This document shows positions 39,960 to 52,999 of a DNA stretch of 64,000 bases, piece by piece. The notes under the pieces were generated by a model. It searched no databases and was not told where the DNA came from. It saw nothing but the letters and a program-made list of their open reading frames with translations. A program made the translations under genes and the position numbers. The stretch comes from Osedax frankpressi (Eukaryota; Annelida; Polychaeta; Sabellida; Siboglinidae). The stretch lies in assembly GCA_964035775.1 (NCBI GenBank), contig OZ038314.1, positions 29,373,089-29,437,088 on the forward strand. Direction: 5' to 3'. Within the stretch, counting starts at the first letter, position 1, and every line of letters starts with the position of its first letter.

Positions 39960-39991
<32 letters not shown>

Positions 39992-42180
39992 TATATATTT
40001 AAACACATTTTAGGTATTGATTGATTTAAATAATCAGACAATATTCCATAAATGCATATATTTATTTTTTAGAATGGCATTATTCTGAAACTATGGTTAT
40101 ATGATTAAATATAATATAACAAACATATCAATTTTTTAGATGAAATTAGCAATCAACTATTTTACTAGTAACTATAAAAGTATACATATATAAATCGACA
40201 CGAAGACAATATTATATATAATTTAATTTTTTTTTAATCTTCATCATATCGCTATAAATAGCATAATTAATCTATAAAGAAGCCATATAGAAATATTCAT
40301 TAAAGGATAATACTAATGATCCAATGATATATGATTTCATTAAAAATGTAGAAACTCAAAAAGAAAAAATAGTAAAACCTAGGTATAGAGAATTTATTAA
40401 AAATTATATTGGGGGTTTGTGGAGACAGTGTTGTTAACTGGAATATGAAGAAATAAAGTGCTAAGGATTTATGGGATAGCCAATTATGAATAACCTGGAG
40501 CAATTTGATAATATAGTAGATACACACATTAGATAATTAGTACAGTTAATGAGTAATATGTTACTGTAGGCATACATGTGAATCTTCATTGTTAAGTTCT
40601 TAAGTAGTTCTGAAAGTGTTATAATATAGGCATTGAAAATAAGTTGGCAATGATCAGAAAAATATGTTACACGGTAAAACAGTTACACGAGAGAGATTTC
40701 AAGGTTTTGTTGTCGATGTTGAAAGATGATATGCGATCATAGTTCGACTTTAATAAATTATGGATTTAAAAACATATACGATTTGAGCGAAGTCGATTAA
40801 GGAGTATTGAGTATTTAAGATAGTCGGATGCTTTTGGTAGATTAAGTAGGATTAGCACCAATATTATTTATATAGTAAAAGAGAATATAAGTATTTCTGC
40901 TGAAGTTAATATAAGTAGATTTGATAGATATGTTGCTCAAGTTTCATTAAAAATATCGATACATTTCTTATAGTCTTTAGTATAGTAATTTATTTAGTAT
41001 AGATCGATCACAATAGTTATGTTTTCTGGGAGATACTATACTGTGATATTTGAAACAAGCAAATCATTATAATTCGATAATTACATTTTTTAGTTAAATG
41101 TTTGTATGAAAATAGATAATCGAAGAATAAGGTAAGGAATTTGGCGAAGAAAATTTTAATAGAAAAGCGAAATGATAATATAATAATTACGATGGCGATA
41201 GGAAATATCAATGAGATATGCAATGAGATATAAATTAGAAAAGATAGCGTATTGCAGATTTAATAGTTAGTGTATGATAATTGTAATGATCAGCTAGATA
41301 TAGAGTCCTGAAGATAATTTATGGGAATGTTCGGTATCGTGTAAATATTCCTTAAATACTTGTTTAATATAAAACTCATCTTGTAATTACAGAATAGTTA
41401 CTGACGGCATTTGCAACGAATATGCAAAATTTACTTTAAATTATGTAATTATTTGTATTAATCTTAAAACATTTTTATATACAAACTGAGTATCTATTAT
41501 ATACGTGGTTGGTATGATTATCACAAAACTGACTTAAATGTAAGTACTCCCAAAGGTAGATTTGGATGGCTAAATCTAATGGATATCATGTCCTTTAAGG
41601 GATATTTACATTAATATTGAAATATAAAATATAATATAGATTTATAATAATTTAGATATATAACCACTATATTATGATACTAATTAATATTTTAATCATC
41701 TGATCGAATACCCTGATCTCATAAGAATCTTCAATGAATTCTATTATCATAAAGAATCTTCTGTAAATTCATACTCTTTATAAACAATGTCATCTAGCAT
41801 AGCTTTACAGACTATACATTGTCACTAAATGATAGTCGCTATCCATTATATCCATATTATATATAAATATAATTGTAATTTTATTTAAATATAAGATCAT
41901 ATAAACCACATACGTGCTAAGTTTATATTCAGAATCGGAACTCCTAATGTTCTTTGGTTAGATCTATAAATATTTTTTAATAACTATTGAACACATTTTT
42001 ACCGGATGCATCAATTTCACTTCACATTTGTAAATAGGATAAAAGAGAAATTAAGTAAACCTGAAATTTATTATAAATATATTTATTATTGCCCTATTTT
42101 TCATATTGCATTTCATAATATGAGTTAATTTAATTGTAACTATTACAAATTTTGAATTAGTAAAAAATTCAATATACACA
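39430..42180 (+). pseudogene. Decayed multi-part gene, right palindrome arm
   Basis: Inverted copy of the broken gene at 25660-28560. Clear open segments are 40291-40437 (with KPRYREFIKNYIGGLWRQCC), about 41130-41240 (with RNLAKKILIEKRNDNIIITM, a stretch missing from the left copy), 41468-41614 (with YYIRGWYDYHKTDLN and WLNLMDIMSFKGYLH) and 41688-41783 (with HLIEYPDLIRIFNEFYYHKE). Broken in many places. Both arms keep the same segments, so decay began before or soon after the inverted duplication. A possible link to cohesin SA/STAG proteins is very tentative; its origin is otherwise unknown. Confidence 0.45.
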
Positions 42181-42219
42181 CATATATTTAATAAATATAA
42201 AAAATATATAAATAATTAT

Positions 42220-42580
42220 TGCTTATCTTGGTAACTAGTGATATTATATTTTAACTACGTAATTATATTTTTTGTATTAATTTAATAATAATATATATAA
42301 ATTTATTATATTAGTTACATAATTAGAATATAATAAGATTGGAGCTACATTAGAAATAATTTATCAATTAATTAATTCATGTTAATATCCCATTGTATTG
42401 TGTTAATATGAAACTAATACATGATTCTAACCCATTAAACAATTGGAAAATATACTTGGATTAATACGTATATTTTATGTGTTACTTAAAACAAGATTGA
42501 GTTACCGTATTTGTTTACACTAGTGAAATTTACTCAAGAAATACGCGTGTTAACATATAATTTTTTTTCTTGTGACAGTA

Positions 42581-42627
<47 letters not shown>

Positions 42628-42970
42628 TATATAGATGTATATATATATTTCACATTGTTATTGTTATGCAGATGCCAAATATTTACTAAAGGATATTAAG
42701 TGATTTTATACTATGCGATTGGACAATTTTAAAACTTGAAAAGAATTCTATAAATAAATATATAAATTGAATAAATATATTTTATTACTTGTGTTTTTTA
42801 CTTCAAGTTTTTTACGTGTATTAACACAATTTATTTACGTGTGTTAACCCAAGTTTTTTGTACCCGTGTTAACCCAGGTTTTAACTATAACAAAATTACC
42901 GTGAAAACACGTACTTTTTATACAAAATTGTGTGAACAAATACACGTGTTAACCTAAGTCACGATTGTTT
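42220..42970. repeat. Blocks with ACGTGTTAAC-like motifs, right arm
   Basis: 42220-42560 inverted to 25250-25600; (TA)n 42585-42640; 42780-42970 holds a dense run of ACGTGTTAACCC-like elements, matched at 56690-56870. Confidence 0.7.
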
Positions 42971-43903
42971 ACCAAGGATTATAGGTAATATATATTTTTA
43001 TAATAATATATATATTATGATTCGTATAAATAAATCTCAGAGATTGTAAATATATTTAGAATTTAAAATTTACATAAAAAACTTATAAAATTATTTGCAA
43101 AAAACTTTTAAAATGTAAAAAAAATGTATATACATTTATATTAAATAAGAATAACCTCGTAATATTTAGGATATATGTTTATTTATAAAAAATTACCAAA
43201 TTATTATTATTATCTATATTTATCACACCAATATTACAAAATATTATAAGAGAAATTAATAGTTTACAATTTAGCATAACCTACCAAATCAAAGGAGATG
43301 ATAAATAAATCTCTTTACGTATTTGGAAATCAAAATAATAAATTTAGAATATCATACATTTTCCATATTCAATTATAATTTAATGTAATACAAATTATTA
43401 GATTTAGATTATATGTCGACATTATCGATATTATATTATATAGTTCATATATAACAAATTTATACTATGTAAATTATCAGTAATCAAACCACATGAATAC
43501 TTATATAAATTAACATTAACATACCAATTCAAATACTATATTTAAATAAAGTAGAATTTAAAATTTAAGGTAAAACAATACATTATTATATTTAATATTA
43601 ACAATATGAAAATAAATTATTATTACTTATTTAAATTATAAATGTATGATAGATGATATTAATATATTATATATTATATTATCTTAATTATCAATGAACA
43701 AATTAATAATAAATATGTAGTATTTATTAAAGGTTAAATGTGATATATAATAATAAAAATAATAATAATAATATCACATATCGTAATAAACTGTCCAAAG
43801 CTTGCCATATATAAATACTCCATCACATAAAGAAACATCTTTATGTATTATTAATATAATTAGTTTCATAACATAATTTGATAAATTATACATTTTAATA
43901 AGT

Positions 43904-44231
43904 TCATGGGAATGGCATATCGAGGTCCGAATCTCCAACCGAGAACCACTCATATCCATTTGTGTACATATCTGAAAAAATAAACAATTACTTTAAAATG
44001 AAGTACATATTTTCAAAACAAAAATAACAATATTTTAAATTGTTAAAATTATCAAAATTATCGTAATGTGAAATTTATATAAAATGAATATTAACAAATA
44101 AAAAATTAAATACTAATGAAATAAATGTCAACAATATAATTCTATTATTATTATTGAATAAAGTAAATATAAATTACATTATAATATAAAAATCAACCTT
44201 CGTAATTTGCATTAGTAGATAGTTGAGACAT
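43904..44231 (-). CDS. Small two-exon gene A4, 33-residue product
   Basis: Exon 1 44198-44231 (MSQLSTNANYE), intron 43972-44197, exon 2 43904-43971 (DMYTNGYEWFSVGD then SDLDMPFP). The stop comes three codons earlier than in A1 because CCAAGA has become CCATGA. A second frame is open through exon 2 and beyond for 61 codons from an ATG at 43959 (43774-43959). Promoter on the minus strand: CCAAT 44340-44344, ATAAAAG 44318-44324. Function unknown. Confidence 0.45.
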
Positions 44232-44317
44232 TTTTCTCGTTTTAATTCGATGTTCAAATGTGATATATAATATAGAATGCTGAATTTATCACTTAAATAG
44301 AATATTTAATAACGCCT

Positions 44318-44344
44318 CTTTTATTCAATCTGCAATATGATTGG
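44318..44344 (-). promoter_or_regulatory. CCAAT and TATA-like boxes of A4
   Basis: Same spacing as in A1. Confidence 0.5.
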
Positions 44345-45049
44345 TTATAAGAACATATATATATATATATATATATAATTAATGTGAGAATTTTATAAAT
44401 AATTGAATAATTCAACAATATAATATTTGATTATCATTTTAATTTAATTATAACTATAAATAGTAACTATAAACACTATAAAGAGTATTTTTGTATTAAT
44501 GTGATTTCACTTGTACGATTTATTAATCATAAGTTCATTAATCTTAAGATTATTATAATAATTATAATATATACTTCCATTTCCTTTATATATATATATA
44601 TATATATATATTGTAAATATATAGTATATATATATATCAGAAATCTTGTAAAAAATATTTATTTGTATTAATTGTTGTCGACATGTTTTAAACTTATTTC
44701 AATAGTTTTCATTAAATAATAATTAAAATTACATTTTCAGATATATATACTAATGATTGTAATGTATATAATGAATTTGAATTTACAGATCATTTATTTT
44801 TCTATTTTAGTATTCTATTATTCTGCCAATATATATCAATGTTTTCTTATACTCCAGAACAACTTAAACTTGAAATTCCTTATTTACGTAACAATTCGTA
44901 TTGTATATTTGGGAATTAAATATAAATAATTATTTAATCATACGTATTCAAATAAGTTGAAATCACTTGATGTTTCACTAACACACTACTAAGGTATATA
45001 TTACTTATTATTTTATATATTTTTGTATAACAAGTTATGATTCAATCAT

Positions 45050-45310
45050 TATTTAGGTCAAAACTAATGACGTAGATTACGTATGCAGCTGTGACAATAA
45101 AATATAATATTAATAGTTTAATTAACTCTAGAGTATTATAGCTATTGTTCTCATAATCTTAGTACACTATAATTATATATTTAGGTAAAATATTCAAAAA
45201 CTTAGTGACGTAGGTTACGTAAGCAACCGTTACATCAAAATATAATATTAATTATGTAATTAACTATATAATATTATAGCTATTGTTTCCATTATCGTAT
45301 TATATAATAT
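45050..45310 (-). repeat. Two TGACGT/TTACGTAA motif units
   Basis: Cores at 45069-45097 and 45204-45232, 135 bp apart, the inverted form of 341-540. Matched at 59040-59280. Confidence 0.75.
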
Positions 45311-45339
45311 ATTTATATTAGTTCCTACGATAAAGATAA

Positions 45340-45989
45340 TGATATAATATAATTATTTTATATGAATTTATGTTTATTTTTTGAATTGATTCATAATCCA
45401 ATATAAATATAAAAGTTACTATTATATTAACAGATATTGTAATACAATAAGAAAAATTGGACATTCTAAAAAGTATTAACTAAGCTATTCTCATAAACTC
45501 AAATATATCGAAGGAAATTAATCTCGTTCTAAGCTTATATAAATTATAGTTAGATTTTAAATACTATGCTTACCATGTGTTAACATATAATTAATGGTAT
45601 TATTTGACCAAATTGCTTATACATATAATACATGATATATATTTTTTTAATTATTATATATTAAATATCTCTTAATTGAATTTAATTATATAAACTAACC
45701 TATGTATTATATAAAATAATATCTTTTTGTAAATTATTTTATATTTATTAAATAAAAAAAACTATTTTATCATTTAAATAATAGACAACATTAAAATTAA
45801 TTATATTTATGTTATAATTAATTACAATTATAAATTTATAAATGTGTATATATGCTTTCAGTTTGAACTAACTTATTTATTTTTAACTTGTTTCTAAGTT
45901 TTGATAGAAATTAAACTCTTTAATAACATCGAATAAATTAAATAAATAGTGCGTTGTATGAAATAATTCTTTCATAATAATAGTATACT

Positions 45990-46034
<45 letters not shown>

Positions 46035-46200
46035 CATTATATATATATAATACAATATTATATATAATTATTAAATCTATTTATTAAGACAGTTATATAA
46101 TAGTAAATAATATATGTCTATTATAATAACGTATAATTACAATTATTTCTTATTAAATTATATATTTAATATATATACCAATATTCCATATTACTCTGTA
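45340..46200. repeat. Block shared with 34600-35230
   Basis: Non-coding block followed by (TA)n (46000-46030) and, at 46070-46200, the inverted left end of the A unit (as 130-330), so it interrupts this A unit. Confidence 0.65.
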
Positions 46201-46209
46201 TTTTATAAA

Positions 46210-47400
46210 GAAACGATTCAGATTTTAGATATTTTACATCATAATTAATATTGTATTTAATATGTACTGTGTCAAATTAGGATTTATTTTTAAAAAATTT
46301 AAATATATATTTGTCAATAGATAAACTATAATTACAAGATATACTCAATTACTAATACGCCACTCAGACAGTTTATAATTAATACTGGCAACAAAATTCT
46401 AAGGGGAATTTTACATTCAAAATTTATTATGAATTTATATCTTTAAATATTGCTATATCTATTTTTTATACATCTGAATTAATATCTAATCAAATTCTAG
46501 TATGCTAAATATGCTAAAAGCGTGCATATATTTATATTAAAAGAGTACGTTTTTTAGAGACACATTCTATATATAATGTTCGTTATTTGCTATATTTAGT
46601 TAATCTTATAAAGGAACTGTTGTATCAAATGATAATTCTGTTTTTAAATTATGACAATTATTCACAAAAAATGTTAAAATTGGTGAAGGGAGGAAAATGA
46701 CTACTAATTAAAATAATTAATATATTACTGAATGAAATGAACATATATAATTTTCAGATTTAAAAAATATAGTTAGTATTAGTTAGTAAGGGAGGAAAAT
46801 CACTACTAATTAAAATAATTAATATATTACTGAATGAAATGAACATATATAATTTTCAGATTTTAAAAATATAGTTAGTATTAGTTAGTAAGGGAGGAAA
46901 ATCACTACTAATTAAAATAATTAATATATTACTGAATGAAATGAACATATATAATTTTCAGATTTAAAAAATATAGTTAGTATTAGTTAGTAAGGGAGGA
47001 AAATCACTACTAATTAAAATAATTAATATATTACTGAATGAAATGAACATATATAATTTTCAGATTTTAAAAATATAGCTAGTATTCGTTATTAGGATAT
47101 TTATTTTTCCAAATAATTGATGTACAAAACAATACATATCTATATATAAAGGTAATGAAGGGGAATCAATACGCAACTTAAGTAATTTTAAATTTAATAT
47201 GATTGGTTATTTAAAAGTAAATATATCTATATTGAACAGCTATTTTATAGAAATTGCTAATTTGTAGATGGATACGGATTATACTATTACATAATTTTGC
47301 AGAAAAACTTATATTTTTAAAATTACAAATTTTGCAATAAATCATTATAAATAATGTATAATTTATTTTCTCGTTTTTTAAATTCTTCGATGTATATTTT
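46210..47400 (+). repeat. F block with internal tandem
   Basis: Relative of 38120-39010, expanded by the 102-bp tandem described separately. Confidence 0.75.
46675..47075 (+). repeat. 102-bp tandem repeat, four copies
   Basis: Units begin near 46680, 46787, 46889 and 46991, each with GGGAGGAAAATCACTACTAA and TATAATTTTCAGATTT. The same array is at 60659-61060; the F blocks in the palindrome arms have a single copy. Confidence 0.9.
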
Positions 47401-47492
47401 ATTGTATAACATACATAGACAACTCGATGTTATTTTCATATGATTTTATTATATAAACATATATGCAAAATGTGATACATATATAAATATAC

Positions 47493-47496
<4 letters not shown>

Positions 47497-47545
<49 letters not shown>
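47497..47545. repeat. (TA)n microsatellite
   Basis: TA run of about 49 bp; the counterpart at 61480-61533 is slightly longer. Confidence 0.95.
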
Positions 47546-47549
<4 letters not shown>

Positions 47550-47552
<3 letters not shown>

Positions 47553-48170
47553 GAGAATACAACTGTAAAAATATAATATTATTTTAATAAACGATCTGAA
47601 AATCATTGAAGATTAAAAATTAACAATTTTATTTAATACGTTTTAATAATCATTGTACCCAAAATAGTATACATTAATATAGTGAATTCATTGGAAAACA
47701 TAAATTTCGCATATTAATGTAATACTAGAATATGCAATTAAGATGTATAAATTACTAGGTATACAATTATTATATATATAATATTTTATTTACATATATA
47801 ATATCATTAATGTTGATATATTAGTTATTTCACAAGATAAAATATTCTTGTATTTTAATCTTAAATATAAGATTGCATATTTTTCAAATCTAGAAAAATT
47901 TGTATAAAGATAATTAGCTCAATTTCGTATTTATCTAAATTTCTTCTACGATTTTATTATTTCTATCTATAGTTTCTATCTGGTTATTGGTTCTATATCG
48001 GTGTCGCATACATTGATAATCTCTCTATTTGAACTATATTGAATATTATTTCAAGAGTCATGATATCGATGTATATTTATATTTTCTCTTTTTAATTGAT
48101 TTAATTGTATATTTTTTACTTATTCCAGCTAAAAACTTTATATATTTGCTATATTAATATGCCGACAATC
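47550..48170 (-). repeat. E block, long copy
   Basis: Inverted to 14690-15190, with an extra stretch at 47840-48115 absent there. No gene. Confidence 0.7.
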
Positions 48171-48199
48171 AATATAATAAATTTAATAATAACATATAT

Positions 48200-50030
48200 C
48201 ATTTCATTAACATTAGGTCGATATATCTGAAGTCAAAACTTGAATATTGCATAATTATTTATTATCTGATATAAATGAAGCTGAAAAAATGTCTATTGAA
48301 GATATGAACAATATGGAAATATATCCAATTAACTAAAATTTTGGAATACAAAATATTGTTTAAGTCATTGAAAGGTAATAATATGTTATAATTTCATTTT
48401 CATTTAGAATAAACAATCACTATATTATATAATATTTAAGATATGACTTTGATATATACCAATCAATATATCTTCATCATCCAATTGATGTTTCTACTAT
48501 TTTGATATAGTCCTGGATAATGATGATGATCATATTGATTAGTGTGGATGCGAAGTTAATGTGAGTAAAGTGTAGTGGTTACGGAGTTGATTATATCATT
48601 CTCTATTAAAGTTTATTCTAAGAAGAATATGTCTTCATAGAATCTTAAAAACTGTTTTTTTTAGTATTACATCATCAATATTTCCTCTCGCGGCAATAAC
48701 TGTTTATATGTACAGTTTATATATGTTTTTTAAATGTATCTAAATACCATCAAGATAACATCATTTATAAATAATAAAGTTATATTAAGGAAAATAGAAA
48801 ATATATAATAATATATATTTTAAAAGAATATATTCTGTAATAGAAATCTAATATATATTGATTTTTAATTGATCTCAATATATATTACAAATTATATAGC
48901 TTTTATTTTATAACAATTAACACAGAAATTACATATTTCCTTTTGCGGCTATAACTGTTTATGTGTACTTTTTATATATGTTTTTAAAGGTATCTAAATA
49001 CCATAAACCTAACATTTTCTATAAATAATATAGTTGTATTAAGGAAAATAGAAACTGTATAGTAATATATATTTCAAAAGAATATATTCTGTAATAGTAA
49101 TATAATATATATAGATTTTTAATTGATCTCAATATTTATTGCAAATTGTTATAAAATAAAAGCTATGTTATTATATTGCTTTTATTTTATAACAATTAAC
49201 ACAGAAAATAAAATAATAAAGCGAAAATTAAATTTTTTTTACAATATTACTTCCGTATTCCAAATTTGGGGTTTCAATATTAAAAACTGATCATTTATTT
49301 CAATGTGAAGTGTAAATAATTTATAAATAGATTTTTGAAAATATTGTTATATTATAGTTTGATATTATTGGTGAATATTACATAATAAAATTAATATCGG
49401 CTATTTGTTAATCGTATTTAATTTATTTTTTTTCATTTAAACTTTATTATAAAATATAAATTTATTGTTAAGCTAGCATGTATTTATTATCGATTTTGAA
49501 TACATATTAATATGTATTCTACCAACCAAATATTAAATAAACAGAATATTGTACGATAATTGTAAAACTATTAATTATATTATTTGTAAATATATCAGCA
49601 TAATTTTCAACTTCTCTAGAATAATCCTAATTTTAAATATTAAATTCAAACTTAAAATAATTATAATTTTAGATTATAAAATTTATTTATTAAATTATTA
49701 AATGATTATTTAGGAGTACACATTATCTAGTAACTTATTTACTTATGATTTATATCGATTACCTCTGATAATATATTTAGTAAACTGTTCTTTATAACTC
49801 TATCCCTATAATCTTTTAATTTAATATTACATAATGTTTAATATAATCCATTAATAATTTAATAAAATAATTAATAATTTTAATTCTTAACATTTTATTA
49901 TAAGAATTTAAATCAAGCATTATTTTCGAATACATATCAAACATATATGTGTATACATATAGTGCAGTTAATATTTTAATAATACTATAATCATCCGTCA
50001 CCCATCTTACGATTTAGTGAAAAAAGAACA
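48200..50030 (+). repeat. C unit, copy 3
   Basis: As 4850-6510, with about 265 bp tandemly duplicated inside (48665-48930 and 48935-49200, each starting CATATTTCCTYTYGCGGC or close to it). Confidence 0.8.
49144..49197. repeat. Perfect 20-bp hairpin in C unit 3
   Basis: Arms 49144-49163 and 49178-49197, 14-nt loop; three base pairs longer than in copies 1 and 2. Confidence 0.85.
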
Positions 50031-50048
50031 TTTACTATATAGAGAAAA

Positions 50049-50261
50049 ATGCTGCCTACAAATAGGAATTTTTTTTATTTCATATTTTTTTCTCTAGAAT
50101 CCACGAACATTGGATTCGCTAATCATAGTACAACTAATTTGGTAGAACAATATAAAATAAACCATTGTATTTTCTATTTTACTCAAACTAAACTATGCGA
50201 TATTAGGGATATTATGGTTATTTATTTTACTATTTTATATATGAAGATGATATATATTTAA
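50049..50261 (+). CDS. Possible unique exon/ORF, 70 codons
   Basis: The frame from ATG at 50049 includes FFYFIFFSLES from a pyrimidine-rich tract that looks like a splice acceptor (TTTTTTTCTCTAG, ending at 50097). If so, coding starts at 50098: STNIGFANHSTTNLVEQYKI, then NHCIFYFTQTKLCDIRDIM and a stop. The residue mix is natural and the sequence is single-copy, but there is no partner exon. No family recognised. Confidence 0.25.
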   Translation: MLPTNRNFFYFIFFSLESTNIGFANHSTTNLVEQYKINHCIFYFTQTKLCDIRDIMVIYFTILYMKMIYI

Positions 50262-50264
50262 ATT

Positions 50265-50659
50265 ATTTTAGAATTAATGGGATGCCAAGATATATCAATG
50301 TTATCTTTTTTACAATTATAATATTATCTTAAATTTAGGTATTATACATCTTTAAAACTGCTCTAATTACAGAAAAAAAACAATAATAACTATAAAAGTC
50401 CATCGCTTTGATATCCACAATAACTTAAATATGTTGTACATCAATAAATATGTTGAAGAGATCAATACTCAATTTAAAACATACACTTAATTGATATTTC
50501 ACTACCACACTACCAAGGTATATATTACTTAACAAATATATATTTATTAAAGTGTCGTATGATACATTATCATTTCTAAATTTTTAATATTAATAAATTC
50601 GTTAACATTTATAATTAACATTCATTTATTATTTTATAAATCTATTATAACTCTGGTTG

Positions 50660-50710
<51 letters not shown>

Positions 50711-51350
50711 GAATATCTTATTAAACTTGTAGTTCAACATACTAAATAATATACAAGTACTTGTTTAACAAATATAAACAAGTAATTTTTATTTGTGGAT
50801 AAGATTTAGATGAAAGTTTAAAGAATGAAATAATAGATGTATTGTCATATATAAGATATATCTATACAGATTATATTAGTAACTAAATAGAAATTCTTAA
50901 ATTAATAAATTTTGATTGTTTTAAAAGTATTAATTTAAATTATAAATTATATTATATTTTGTTTGCATAATAAAATATGATTCAATCATTATTCATGTCA
51001 AATATTAAAAAACTTAGTGACGTAGATTACGCAAGCAGCCGTTACAATAAAATATAATATTTATATGTTATTTAACTATAGAGTATGATAGCCATTGTTT
51101 TCAAATCTTATTATACTATGCCTTTATATTATTTCCTACGATAACGATAACAATATAATATAATTATTGTATAAGAATTTATATTTATTTTTTGAATTGT
51201 TTCATAATCCAATATAAATTTAAAAGTTACTATTATATTAATAGATATTGTAATACAATAAGAAAAATAGTGCATTCTTAAAAGTATTAAATAAGCTATT
51301 CACATAAACTCAAATATATCTTAGGAAATTAATCTCAAAATATATTATTA
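50265..51350. other. Diverged A-unit left end
   Basis: 50440-50560 relates to 990-1060 inverted. (TA)n 50664-50708. 50990-51050 holds a TGACGTAGATTACGCAAGC motif. 51130-51340 relates to 45340-45540. No genes seen. Confidence 0.55.
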
Positions 51351-51699
51351 TAAATAAATATGTCGATATGTAAATTTCCAAATTTTACTTTTTTGTAATG
51401 AATTTGCACTTAACCATTTACACTTATTTTACGTAATAAATAATATTTTAATTAACTATTAAAATACAAATATATGTATTCAATCTATTTCATTAGAGCT
51501 ATATAATCATATAAAATCAATTTAATATTTATTAATTATTTTTATTTATTATGTGTTTGCAGATAGTTATTTACAGTTTTTGCCAAAGAACATACAATAT
51601 GCTCTATACAGTATGACATACAGTTTAATAGTATAATAGTATATTATAGGAAAACCATTGTTATATGTAACTGTGCATTGTAACTGTGCAATGTTAGTA

Positions 51700-52300
51700 T
51701 AATTATTCTAAAAATATAACTTACACTATAATAGCTATTGTATCCTATAAGGGATATTGAATATAAAATATATTAGAGATCATAATAATTTAGATATATA
51801 AATTCTATGCTTTGATACCAATTTAATCATATAATCATATCCTCTAATCAGAAAGGAGTCTTCAATTAATTCCAATATCAAAAGAGGCTTTTATATATTC
51901 ATAATCGTTATAACCAATGCCATATAGCATAACTTGCCATACTATACATTGCAAATTGTATAAATCATTCACTGTTCTCATATATGCATATGGTAATGCA
52001 AATACCCTAGTAATTTATTTAAATATAAGATCATATTATCAACATATGAGCTAAGTTTATATCCACACTTGGAACTCTTTACTTTCTTTAATTAATTATA
52101 TTTTCTATTACATATTGAAGAAACTATTACCAGACGCATAAATTTCACTTCGCTCTTGGAATAATGATAAGAAATTAATTAAACCTAAAAATTGTTATAT
52201 ATATATTATTTCGTGCCCTATTGTTCATATTATATTGTATGATATGTGCTAATTTAATGCTAAATATTACAATAATCTTGAATTATTAAATAACCCAGAA
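51700..52300 (+). pseudogene. Old relative of the decayed arm gene (3' part)
   Basis: Aligns with 41600-42130 and with 9300-9830 inverted. Heavily worn; only short matching frames such as SCPIVHI are recognisable. Confidence 0.4.
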
Positions 52301-52319
52301 TATGCAGGTATCTAATATA

Positions 52320-52371
<52 letters not shown>

Positions 52372-52754
52372 ATATATATAAAATATCACATATATAAAAT
52401 AATTATATCTTATCTTGGCAACTAATGAAATATATTATAACAACGTAATTATATTTTTGGAATTAGTCCAATAATCAAATATAAAAAAATTATTATATTA
52501 GATAATAATTAGATACTAATTACAATATAATAAGATTATGGGAATATTAGCAATATATATATATTTCTCTATAGTAAATTAAATACTTCCTGTTAATATA
52601 CATTTCAGTGTTACTTACATAGTCTACATCATAACTTTTAATATAACTAAATATATTTAATCATAATAATAACAGTTTCATAACAAACACATTATTTATA
52701 ATATGAAACTAATAGATAGTTCAACAATAAATAATATATATGTATATAAATATA

Positions 52755-52756
<2 letters not shown>

Positions 52757-52809
<53 letters not shown>
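52757..52809. repeat. (TA)n microsatellite
   Basis: TA run matching 8786-8841 in the inverted D unit. Confidence 0.95.
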
Positions 52810-52811
<2 letters not shown>

Positions 52812-52999
52812 AACAAAGATTCCTAATATGATTTGTGGAAAACAATATCGTAGAGAGTAAATATATTTACAAAGTAATATTAAAAATGAACATAAATTGA
52901 ATTCTGACAATCATTATTATACAATTTTCATAAAATATATCACATTATTAGAACATTATGAGTTTGAACATTATAAAAATCATAAACTTTTAGTAGGCC

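Larger units (their letters stand above)
42640..50030 (+). repeat. Large tandem duplication, copy 1
   Basis: Directly repeated at 56530-64000, offset 13.89-13.98 kb. The match is near-exact from about 43970 on and visibly weaker before that. One clear indel: about 75 bp present at 58875-58952 is missing near 44950. The second copy runs to the window's end. Confidence 0.9.
51350..52870 (-). repeat. D unit, copy 3 (inverted)
   Basis: Reverse complement of about 8700-10250, including the shared ACCAGACGCATAAATTTCAC stretch. On the plus strand 51700-52300 is the old relative of the decayed arm gene. Confidence 0.8.

Noticed and set aside
40300-40527. 75-codon minus-strand frame
   Set aside because: It is antisense to the protein-like plus-strand segment 40291-40437 of the decayed gene.
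41017-41223. 68-codon minus-strand hydrophobic frame
   Set aside because: Antisense to a plus-strand segment (RNLAKKILIEKR...) of the decayed gene; the hydrophobic character is the expected mirror of Lys/Glu-rich codons.
49816-50001. 61-codon minus-strand frame, repeated at 63800-63985
   Set aside because: It starts at GTG, and the relatives at about 6440 and 32110 stop after some 14 codons; repeated only because the block is duplicated.
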